Source of the DNA: Lachnospiraceae bacterium | GTDB taxonomy: Bacteria; Bacillota; Clostridia; Lachnospirales; Lachnospiraceae | NCBI GenBank assembly: GCA_900771195.1 | Contig: CAAGMZ010000023.1 | Coordinates: 1 to 39,054 of the forward strand | Direction of reading: 5' to 3' | Length of the DNA: 39,054 nucleotides | Part shown: positions 31,884 to 38,343 of the stretch, piece by piece | Layout of the letters: the number at the start of each line of letters is the position of its first letter | Position numbering within the stretch: position 1 is the first letter of the stretch | Program-made: the position numbers and the translations under genes | The notes under the pieces: generated by a model | Told to the model about the DNA's origin: nothing | The model's database searches: none | What the model saw: only the letters and a program-made list of their open reading frames with translations

Positions 31884-32915
31884 CTACTTATCTTCCGTAT
31901 CTCCGGCAGGTGTTGCATTATCGCCTATACCGTATTGCTGGCGGACCTTGGACTCCACTTCATCCATTATATCAGGATGTTCCTCAAGATATATCTTGGC
32001 ATTCTCCCTTCCCTGCCCAATCTTCTCGCCATTGTAAGAAAACCATGCACCGCTCTTGACAATAATGTTGCAATTAACGGCAAGGTCAAGAATGTCACCT
32101 GATTTGGATATTCCTTTACCGAACATTATATCAAATTCAGCCTCCTTAAACGGAGGAGCTATCTTATTCTTGACAACCTTTACTCTTGTCCTGTTACCGA
32201 CCATCTCTCCATTAGTCTTCAGTGTCTCTATTCTCCTGACATCCATACGTATGGATGAATAAAATTTAAGTGCACGACCTCCTGTGGTAGTCTCAGGATT
32301 ACCGAACATAACTCCGACTTTTTCACGAAGCTGATTGATAAAAATAACGATACAGTTAGTCTTACTTATAACAGCGGTAAGCTTTCTGAGTGCCTGTGAC
32401 ATAAGCCTTGCCTGAAGTCCCACATGTGAGTCACCCATATCACCGTCTATCTCTGCCTTGGGAACAAGTGCAGCTACTGAATCCACGATAATAATATCAA
32501 CAGCACCTGAACGCACAAGAGTCTCTGTGATCTCAAGAGCCTGCTCGCCGTTATCCGGCTGTGATATGTAAAGTTCATCGATATTCACCCCGATATTCTT
32601 GGCATATGCAGGATCAAGGGCATGCTCTGCATCTATAAATCCGGCAATTCCACCCCTTTTCTGAACCTCGGCAACCATATGAAGTGCAACTGTCGTCTTA
32701 CCGCTTGACTCCGGTCCGTATATCTCTACGATTCTTCCCTTGGGAACTCCGCCCATTCCGAGTGCGATATCAAGGCTCAGTGAACCTGTCGGTATCGTCT
32801 CAACACTCATTGCTGCAGCCGGATCTCCCAGTTTCATCACGGCTCCTTTTCCAAAATTCTTCTCAATACTTGAAAGTGCTGCATCAAGTGCTCTCAATTT
32901 ATCTTCATTAGCCAT
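31884..32915 (-). CDS. recA: Recombinase RecA
   Basis: This 343-residue protein forms the nucleoprotein filament for homologous recombination and triggers LexA self-cleavage. Walker A is GPESSGKTT (about 67-75), followed by the Walker B IIIVDSVAALVPKAEI, the L1/L2 loop region GVMFGNPETTTGGRALKFY and the C-terminal domain. The promoter (32969-32997) and an SOS box (32942-32955) lie just upstream. Confidence 0.98.
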   Translation of the reverse strand: MANEDKLRALDAALSSIEKNFGKGAVMKLGDPAAAMSVETIPTGSLSLDIALGMGGVPKGRIVEIYGPESSGKTTVALHMVAEVQKRGGIAGFIDAEHALDPAYAKNIGVNIDELYISQPDNGEQALEITETLVRSGAVDIIIVDSVAALVPKAEIDGDMGDSHVGLQARLMSQALRKLTAVISKTNCIVIFINQLREKVGVMFGNPETTTGGRALKFYSSIRMDVRRIETLKTNGEMVGNRTRVKVVKNKIAPPFKEAEFDIMFGKGISKSGDILDLAVNCNIIVKSGAWFSYNGEKIGQGRENAKIYLEEHPDIMDEVESKVRQQYGIGDNATPAGDTEDK

Positions 32916-32941
32916 AACAATTCTCCTTTAAAGTCATTATG

Positions 32942-32955
32942 TGAACAAATGTTCG
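32942..32955. promoter_or_regulatory. LexA (SOS) box of recA
   Basis: GAACAAATGTTC (32943-32954), flanked to give CGAACATTTGTTCA on the minus strand, matches the Firmicute LexA consensus CGAACnnnnGTTC. It lies between the predicted transcription start and the recA start codon. Confidence 0.85.
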
Positions 32956-32968
32956 TTTTCATAAGAAC

Positions 32969-32997
32969 AATATAATATAAATCCCCCCGACTGTCAA
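32969..32997 (-). promoter_or_regulatory. Promoter of recA
   Basis: On the minus strand a consensus TTGACA (32992-32997) is 17 bases from TATATT (32969-32974). The SOS box starts about seven bases after the predicted start of transcription. Confidence 0.85.
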
Positions 32998-33032
32998 TAG
33001 ATTTTTTAATTATCACCCCGCAAAAATAAATT

Positions 33033-33122
33033 TCATATGTGGATTATGCTGCCGACCGGCAAAGAATTTGAATTTATGTTATCACATAACCCCCAAAGAT
33101 GCAACACATAATTATCAAGCAT
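33033..33122 (-). CDS. Possible 29-residue ORF in the eamA-recA gap
   Basis: A short frame starting MLDNYVLHLWG and ending LPVGSIIHI has GGGAG six bases before its ATG and TATAAT about 20 bases before that. It resembles no family I recognise and has no strong -35 box, so it may be chance. Apart from the recA control region, the rest of this 272-base gap shows nothing else I can support. Confidence 0.15.
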   Translation of the reverse strand: MLDNYVLHLWGLCDNINSNSLPVGSIIHI

Positions 33123-33187
33123 TTTTTACTCCCATAAATTATACTATTTATAAATCAAAGCGTTACGGAATCCCACCTCAAAAAATT

Positions 33188-34102
33188 TTATTTTCCTGAA
33201 GAATCATTTTTGCGGACTGTTTTGGCGGAACAGTCTCCCCGGTCATTTCCTCCCAACCCGTTTACAATTGCGGAAGCCACAATCAACGCACTTCCCACAG
33301 CCATCTTTACATTCATCTTATCCCCAAGAAAAATGGCTGAAAATAATGCTCCATACACCGCTTCCATTGACAGAAGAATCGCAGAGATTGAGGTGCTTGC
33401 ATTCTTCTGCCCGATTAACTGAAAGAAAAATCCCACAAACACTTCAAGAATTCCGCAATAAAGCAGCCCCGGAACACACCGTACACTTACTTTTTGCGGT
33501 ACCGGTTCAAAAATAAATGCCACCACCATGCATATAACTGCTGCAGTGACAATCTGTCCTATATGCAGAAGCACCGGATTTATGTCCATATTCTCATCAA
33601 TATATATCAGATGCACTGCATACATTGCGCCGCACAAAAGCAATGAAAGATCTCCCCATTCCGGCACAAACCTGCCCTGAATTGTCAGAAGTGCGGCACC
33701 CGCCGTACAAATCAACGCTGCCGCAATCCTTCTGGGCTGAATCTTTTTTCGCAGAAAAAGCATTTCAAAAAGCGGCAGAAATGCCACATATGTTCCTGTT
33801 AAAAATGCTGATTTAGATGCACTTACATATTGCATGCCTTTATTCTGGCTGATAAGTGCTGCAGAAAATATAAGACCAAGAATTATACCTTTTTTAATAA
33901 TGCGAAAATTCCACTTCCTGATATTGATTATTGCCAGAACAACAGAGGGAATTACTGCCACTCCCAGCCTCAGCGCCAGCTGCCAAAGCGGTGTTATGTA
34001 ATCCAGCGAATCCTTTACCACTACAAAAGAACCGCCCCATATCATTCCCGCAAACACCAGCATAATGATTGCACCAAGCTGATTTGTTTTTATTTTTTTC
34101 AT
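33188..34102 (-). CDS. EamA/DMT family transporter
   Basis: This 304-residue integral membrane protein has ten hydrophobic segments in two EamA repeats. The first begins at MLVFAGMIWGGSFVVVKDSLDYITPLWQLALRL. The second ends in STSISAILLSMEAVYGALFSAIFLGDKM, the usual DMT signature. Family members export amino acids, amines or other small metabolites. GGAG is seven bases before the start. A strong hairpin lies 20 bases upstream with no room for a promoter, so expression probably depends on read-through from the aminotransferase/dehydrogenase genes. That would tie it to amine metabolism, by inference only. Confidence 0.88.
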   Translation of the reverse strand: MKKIKTNQLGAIIMLVFAGMIWGGSFVVVKDSLDYITPLWQLALRLGVAVIPSVVLAIINIRKWNFRIIKKGIILGLIFSAALISQNKGMQYVSASKSAFLTGTYVAFLPLFEMLFLRKKIQPRRIAAALICTAGAALLTIQGRFVPEWGDLSLLLCGAMYAVHLIYIDENMDINPVLLHIGQIVTAAVICMVVAFIFEPVPQKVSVRCVPGLLYCGILEVFVGFFFQLIGQKNASTSISAILLSMEAVYGALFSAIFLGDKMNVKMAVGSALIVASAIVNGLGGNDRGDCSAKTVRKNDSSGK

Positions 34103-34121
34103 AAAATCTCCTATTTCTCAA

Positions 34122-34156
34122 AAAGCGGCAATGAGTCCGTGCCCCATTGCCGCTTT
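34122..34156 (-). terminator. Terminator after the iron-containing alcohol dehydrogenase gene
   Basis: AAAGCGGCAATG (34122-34133) and CATTGCCGCTTT (34145-34156) form a perfect 12-bp stem. On the minus strand the stem end and following bases read CTTTTTGAG. It lies only 20 bases upstream of the eamA start. Confidence 0.8.
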
Positions 34157-34174
34157 CATCAGTATCCGTATAAC

Positions 34175-35305
34175 TTACATAGCCTTAAGATAGATTTCTT
34201 TTATCTGTTCTTTTGTAAAAGTAACAGGATGGTTATTATAGTTTCCGATTGAAACCCTGAAGAAATTCTCCACCATCCAGTCCACATCCTCAGGCTTGAT
34301 TCCCTGTTCCCCAAGCGTCAGCTTAAGTTCAATCTGCTCCAGGAGATTATTAATTCTGTCTGCGCAGTCTTTTTCATCCGTTCCGCCTAAGAAGCGGGAT
34401 ATTACTGCAAATTTCTCAGGTGCTCCCGAAATGCTCATCTGCGTTATAACAGGAGTAAGCGCTGCAAGCCCTCTTCCATGAACTATGTTACGCAGTCCGC
34501 TTGCCGGATGCTCCATCCCGTGTGCCAGAGTCACACCTGCAGTATTGATAACCATTCCGCCTATGGTGCTTGCCCAGGTGATTGCATCCCAGTCATCAGC
34601 CGTGCCGGTTCCCTGATATACAGGAACAAGATGCTTTCCAATCAGTTTCATGCCTTCCATGGCAAGCATATCCGTTATGGGCTGTCCGCTTTTGGCAATA
34701 TACGCCTCCATGCAATGACAGAGCGCATCAAACCCCACTGAAGCCAGCACTGACTTTGGCATGGTCTCCATAAGCTCCGAATCAATGATTGAAGCCTTGC
34801 CCACTATAGCCGGGCAACGTAACGATTTTTTGTCTCCCGTGTCAGGATTGGTCAGCACAGCAAAGCCGTTGCCTTCACTTCCCGTTCCGCAGGTTGTGGG
34901 TACAAGAATGAGCGGAAGGGCCTCGTCACTGTGCTTTATGTTGAAAATATAATCGTTTATGTCCCCGTCATTTTTGACTATAAATGCAATTCCCTTGGCG
35001 CAGTCCATGATGCTTCCGCCGCCAAGTGCCACAACCACATCACATCCGTTGTCCTTAGCAATCCGGGCGCCCTCAATTGCCGTTGTTGTCAGTGGATTCT
35101 GGCTTACCTTGTCAAAAATAACGCTTTCCACTCCGGCTGCTTTAAGGTAGTCTACTGCCCTGTCAAGAAGTCCGGATTTTTTGGTGCTTCCGTGTCCTGT
35201 AACAACAAGAGCCTTGTGTCCGTACTTTGCAGTTTCACTGCCGATAAGCTCTGCTTTCCCTCTGCCGAAAATCAGATTCACTGGAAGATAGTAATTAAAA
35301 TTCAT
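34175..35305 (-). CDS. Iron-containing alcohol dehydrogenase (group III)
   Basis: This 376-residue NAD(P)-dependent enzyme interconverts an alcohol and an aldehyde. The cofactor loop GGGS is at 95-98 (VALGGGSIMDCAKG). The metal ligands are Asp193 and His197 (GFDALCHCMEAY), His262 (LAHGMEHPASG) and His276 (NIVHGRGLA). From its neighbours, reduction of succinate semialdehyde to 4-hydroxybutyrate is a plausible role, though general butanol/ethanol dehydrogenase activity fits the sequence as well. GGAGG lies seven bases before the start, 14 bases after the upstream aminotransferase gene. Confidence 0.9.
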   Translation of the reverse strand: MNFNYYLPVNLIFGRGKAELIGSETAKYGHKALVVTGHGSTKKSGLLDRAVDYLKAAGVESVIFDKVSQNPLTTTAIEGARIAKDNGCDVVVALGGGSIMDCAKGIAFIVKNDGDINDYIFNIKHSDEALPLILVPTTCGTGSEGNGFAVLTNPDTGDKKSLRCPAIVGKASIIDSELMETMPKSVLASVGFDALCHCMEAYIAKSGQPITDMLAMEGMKLIGKHLVPVYQGTGTADDWDAITWASTIGGMVINTAGVTLAHGMEHPASGLRNIVHGRGLAALTPVITQMSISGAPEKFAVISRFLGGTDEKDCADRINNLLEQIELKLTLGEQGIKPEDVDWMVENFFRVSIGNYNNHPVTFTKEQIKEIYLKAM

Positions 35306-35319
35306 AAGTTCCTCCGATG

Positions 35320-36690
35320 TTAAAGATTCATATCTTTCATGGTCTTGACAAGTGCAGCTTCATAAATCTCAAGACCCTTGTCTGTCTGTTCATCGGTCAT
35401 TACAAGAGGTGCAAGGAAACGGATTACATTACCGTTGGTTCCTGCATTCTCAAGGAGAAGTCCCATCTGTAATGCATTCTGTATCATTTTGGAAACAAAC
35501 TCTCCAAAAGGTTCTTTGCTTTCCTTATCTTTGACGAACTCTACACCAATCATTGCACCAAGCCCACGGACATCTCCGACTACAGAATATTTTTCCTTGA
35601 ACTCGTTGAATTTGGCCATAACCTTGTCCGCAAGATGGCGTGCCTTTCCGGCAAAATCCTCAGCTTTCATGATGTCCATTGTCTTGTTGGCTGCTGCACA
35701 TGAAACAGGATTTCCGCAATATGTACCGCCGATTGTTCCTGCAGGAACAGAATCCATAATCTCAGCGCTTGCCGTTATTGCACTGATTGGCATACCTGCA
35801 CCCATTGATTTGGCTGTCGATACGATATCCGGAGCTGCGCCTGCCTCTGCCCAATACTCCGATGCATAGTATCTTCCGGTTCTGCAGTTACCGCACTGAA
35901 CTTCATCGGCAATCATAACAATTCCGTTATCATCACAAATCTTACGAACTGCCTTCACCCATTCAATGGGAGCCGGGACAAAACCTCCCTCACCCTGAAT
36001 AGGCTCTATTATCATGCATGCCACATCTGATGCCGGAGTTGCCTCATCAAACAGCTTATATATCTTATCTATGTAGTACTGAATTGCTTCTTCTTCCGAA
36101 TATCCCTTTGGTGCCCTGTACATATAAGGATAATCGGCTCTGTATATTCCTGCCGGGAACGGACCCATGCCGAGGGAATATGCCTTTTTGGCAGTAAGCG
36201 CCATTGTCAGATTGGTTCTTCCGTGGAATGCACCTGAAAAACAGATTACATTGGGTCTTCCTGTGTAAGCTTTGGCAACCTTTATGGCATTCTCATCCGC
36301 CTCTGCACCGGAGTTGGCAAAATATGTCTTTTTCTTATCTCCGCGGCAGGGAATTGTCTGATTAAATTTCTCGGCAAGTTCAACATATCCGTCGTGAACT
36401 ATTACGTTAAAAATAGTGTGAAAATACTTTTCTGCCTGATTCTTTACCGCCTCAACAACCTCAGGTCTGGAATATCCCATATTAAGTACGCCGACACCGC
36501 CAATCCAGTCCAGGAATCTGTTGCCGTCAAGGTCCTCCACCACTGCACCCTCGCCTCTGGCAATGCAGATAGGATAAGTAGCTCCACAGAGTGCCTTGGG
36601 CACTGCGGCATTACGCCTCTCCAAAAGTTCCTTAGCTTTGGGCCCCGGAACTGTTCCGGTAACTATTTCAGGTAATTCATCTTTTAACAT
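35320..36690 (-). CDS. Class III aminotransferase, probable 4-aminobutyrate aminotransferase
   Basis: This is a 456-residue PLP enzyme. The phosphate-binding NSGAEADENAIK lies at 126-137, followed by FSGAFHGRTN, the PLP-ring Asp262 in IADEVQ and the Schiff-base lysine Lys294 in STAKSMGAGMP. The segments match GABA/ornithine-type omega-aminotransferases. GABA (giving succinate semialdehyde) is the best guess because of the putrescine aminotransferase upstream. AAGGA is seven bases before the ATG at 36690; the longer frame to 36717 has no such site. A hairpin separates it from the upstream gene. Confidence 0.86.
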   Translation of the reverse strand: MLKDELPEIVTGTVPGPKAKELLERRNAAVPKALCGATYPICIARGEGAVVEDLDGNRFLDWIGGVGVLNMGYSRPEVVEAVKNQAEKYFHTIFNVIVHDGYVELAEKFNQTIPCRGDKKKTYFANSGAEADENAIKVAKAYTGRPNVICFSGAFHGRTNLTMALTAKKAYSLGMGPFPAGIYRADYPYMYRAPKGYSEEEAIQYYIDKIYKLFDEATPASDVACMIIEPIQGEGGFVPAPIEWVKAVRKICDDNGIVMIADEVQCGNCRTGRYYASEYWAEAGAAPDIVSTAKSMGAGMPISAITASAEIMDSVPAGTIGGTYCGNPVSCAAANKTMDIMKAEDFAGKARHLADKVMAKFNEFKEKYSVVGDVRGLGAMIGVEFVKDKESKEPFGEFVSKMIQNALQMGLLLENAGTNGNVIRFLAPLVMTDEQTDKGLEIYEAALVKTMKDMNL

Positions 36691-36725
36691 AATACATTCC
36701 TTCTTTCCTAAAATCAACTTAAAAT

Positions 36726-36760
36726 CACCATACGCCGCAGATTATGCTGCGGCGCCGGTG
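36726..36760 (-). terminator. Hairpin between the two aminotransferase genes
   Basis: CGCCGCAG (36733-36740) pairs with CTGCGGCG (36747-36754), and CACC/GGTG adds an outer stem after small bulges. On the minus strand it is followed by ATTTTAAGTTGATTTT, a weak T-tract, so it may be a partial terminator or a processing/stability structure. Confidence 0.5.
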
Positions 36761-36783
36761 TAATCATTTTTTGTTGTCAAAAA

Positions 36784-38136
36784 TTATAAAGCAAATTCTT
36801 TCTTTGTATCAGCAAGCGCAGCATCCATTCTCTCGATAACCTGTGCTATCTGCTCCTCTGTGATAACCGCTGTGGGCTCAAAACGGATACACTTGGCATT
36901 GACAAGCGTTCCTGCTGTCATCACGCCTCTTGCAAAAAGTCCTTTTGCTACCGAATATCCGATATCGCTTGTCTTAAACTCAACTGCAAGCATAAGTCCC
37001 AAACCTCTCACATCGTCAATAACTTCAGGATATTTTGCTTTGAGTGACTCAAGTCCTGCCTTAAGAACTGTACCCTTGCTTGCGCACTGTCCGGGAATAT
37101 CATTATCAATCATGTACTTGATTGTTGCGATTGCCGCAGAACAGCATACGGGGTTACCGCCGAAGGTAGGTGAGCCGAGAAGCCAGGGGTTATCAATAAG
37201 CTGCTGTACCCACATCTGGGGCCTGCAAATAATACCTGTTATGGGCATTACTCCTCCGCCAAACGCTTTTCCGAATGTCATGATGTCAGGCGTGACTCCT
37301 TCAGCCTCACATCTCCACATAGTTCCTGTTCTTCCCATGCCGCACTGTATTTCATCAAAAATAAGCGCTACGTCATATTTGTCACATATTTCCCTGAGCT
37401 TTGTAAGATATCCTGCCGGAGGGACAATAACGCCTGCCTCACCCTGAACAGGTTCAACAATCATGGCTGCAACCTTCTCACCCACTGCGAGAAGATTTCT
37501 TATTGCCTTCTCTGCATCCTCGGCATTGCCGTATTCAACATGCTGTACCTGCTGAATCATTGGAAGATAAGGGACTCTGTAAGTGCTTTTTCCGCCCATG
37601 GATATGGCGCCGTATGATTTTCCGTGGAAAGCTCCGACTGTTGAAATATACCATCCGCCGCCTTTGGCTATTCTTGCAAGCTTAAGTGCCATCTCAACCG
37701 CCTCTGCACCACCATTGGTAAAAAAGCAGTACTGTAAATCACCGGGGGTAATGTCAGCCATGGCCTTTGCCAGATATCCGCGGAGCGGGTCGAGAAGCTC
37801 CTGTGAGTGCAGTGCCTGATGATCAAGCTGTGCCTTAACCGTATCAAGAATCTCAGGATTGCGGTGACCGCATGTGTATATTCCGAAACCGCCGAGACAG
37901 TCAATAAACTCTTCTCCGTAAAGTCCTTCACATACCCCGTCATGATCGGTCCACTCAAGAACTGCTGAGTTGGTTGACACAGACTTACGGTATTTGAGCC
38001 ATCCGGGGCTTACGTAATTATCAAAATAATCAAGTGTCTGCTCTGTCATTGTCTTCTTTTCTTCATCAGTAAGACTGTCAGAGTGAATGTAACCGATAAC
38101 CTTTTCCAAATCCTTACTTACCTGTTCGTAACTCAT
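36784..38136 (-). CDS. Putrescine aminotransferase-like class III aminotransferase
   Basis: This 450-residue PLP enzyme closely resembles E. coli putrescine aminotransferase (PatA/YgjG, 459 residues), including the extended N-terminus, the NGGAEAVEMALKLAR segment (141-155), FDEIQCGMGRTG (Asp261), and the Schiff-base lysine Lys290 in FGKAFGGGVMP. It would convert putrescine and 2-oxoglutarate into 4-aminobutanal (which cyclises to 1-pyrroline) and glutamate. AAGGAGG lies eight bases before the ATG at 38136, so this start is preferred to the longer frame at 38172. A promoter and a hairpin leader precede it. PotA-like ATPase and GABA aminotransferase neighbours support a putrescine role. Confidence 0.88.
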   Translation of the reverse strand: MSYEQVSKDLEKVIGYIHSDSLTDEEKKTMTEQTLDYFDNYVSPGWLKYRKSVSTNSAVLEWTDHDGVCEGLYGEEFIDCLGGFGIYTCGHRNPEILDTVKAQLDHQALHSQELLDPLRGYLAKAMADITPGDLQYCFFTNGGAEAVEMALKLARIAKGGGWYISTVGAFHGKSYGAISMGGKSTYRVPYLPMIQQVQHVEYGNAEDAEKAIRNLLAVGEKVAAMIVEPVQGEAGVIVPPAGYLTKLREICDKYDVALIFDEIQCGMGRTGTMWRCEAEGVTPDIMTFGKAFGGGVMPITGIICRPQMWVQQLIDNPWLLGSPTFGGNPVCCSAAIATIKYMIDNDIPGQCASKGTVLKAGLESLKAKYPEVIDDVRGLGLMLAVEFKTSDIGYSVAKGLFARGVMTAGTLVNAKCIRFEPTAVITEEQIAQVIERMDAALADTKKEFAL

Positions 38137-38185
38137 AATTAAAACCTCCTTAACGTTCCGCCGACGGACCATTTTATCCGAAGGG

Positions 38186-38194
38186 GGTTACCAT
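38186..38194 (+). repeat. GGTTACCAT repeat, copy 1 (patA leader)
   Basis: The nine-base string GGTTACCAT recurs at 38297-38305. GGTnACC is self-complementary, and this copy sits in a small TTACC-GTAT-GGTAA inverted repeat. Both copies flank the putative promoter. Confidence 0.3.
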
Positions 38195-38207
38195 ACGGTA
38201 AAAAATA

Positions 38208-38240
38208 GAGCTTCGAGAATCAGTATGTTTCTCAAAGCTC
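38208..38240 (-). promoter_or_regulatory. Terminator-like hairpin in the leader of the putrescine aminotransferase gene
   Basis: On the minus strand GAGCTTTGAGAA pairs with TTCTCGAAGCTC (12 bp with one G-T pair) and is followed by TATTTTTTACC. It lies downstream of the predicted promoter (38260-38288) and upstream of the start at 38136, so it could be an attenuator. It could also simply end the PotA-like gene, which stops 104 bases upstream. Confidence 0.65.
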
Positions 38241-38259
38241 CTTTGCTTGTGTTGAGGCT

Positions 38260-38288
38260 ATAATATACCTTAATTGCGTATTTTTCAA
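38260..38288 (-). promoter_or_regulatory. Promoter of the putrescine aminotransferase gene
   Basis: On the minus strand TTGAAA (38283-38288) and TATTAT (38260-38265) are 17 bases apart; transcription would begin near 38253, giving a leader of about 115 bases. Confidence 0.55.
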
Positions 38289-38296
38289 TTATCATC

Positions 38297-38305
38297 GGTT
38301 ACCAT
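38297..38305 (+). repeat. GGTTACCAT repeat, copy 2 (upstream of the -35 box)
   Basis: Identical to 38186-38194 and located nine bases upstream of the predicted -35 box. A possible regulator half-site pair; see copy 1. Confidence 0.3.
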
Positions 38306-38343
38306 TTGTGTAATTATTTTGTAATCCGCATAACACTTTTTAA

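Noticed and set aside
33123..33187. Terminator after eamA
   Set aside because: The bases following the stop contain an A/T stretch but no convincing stem.
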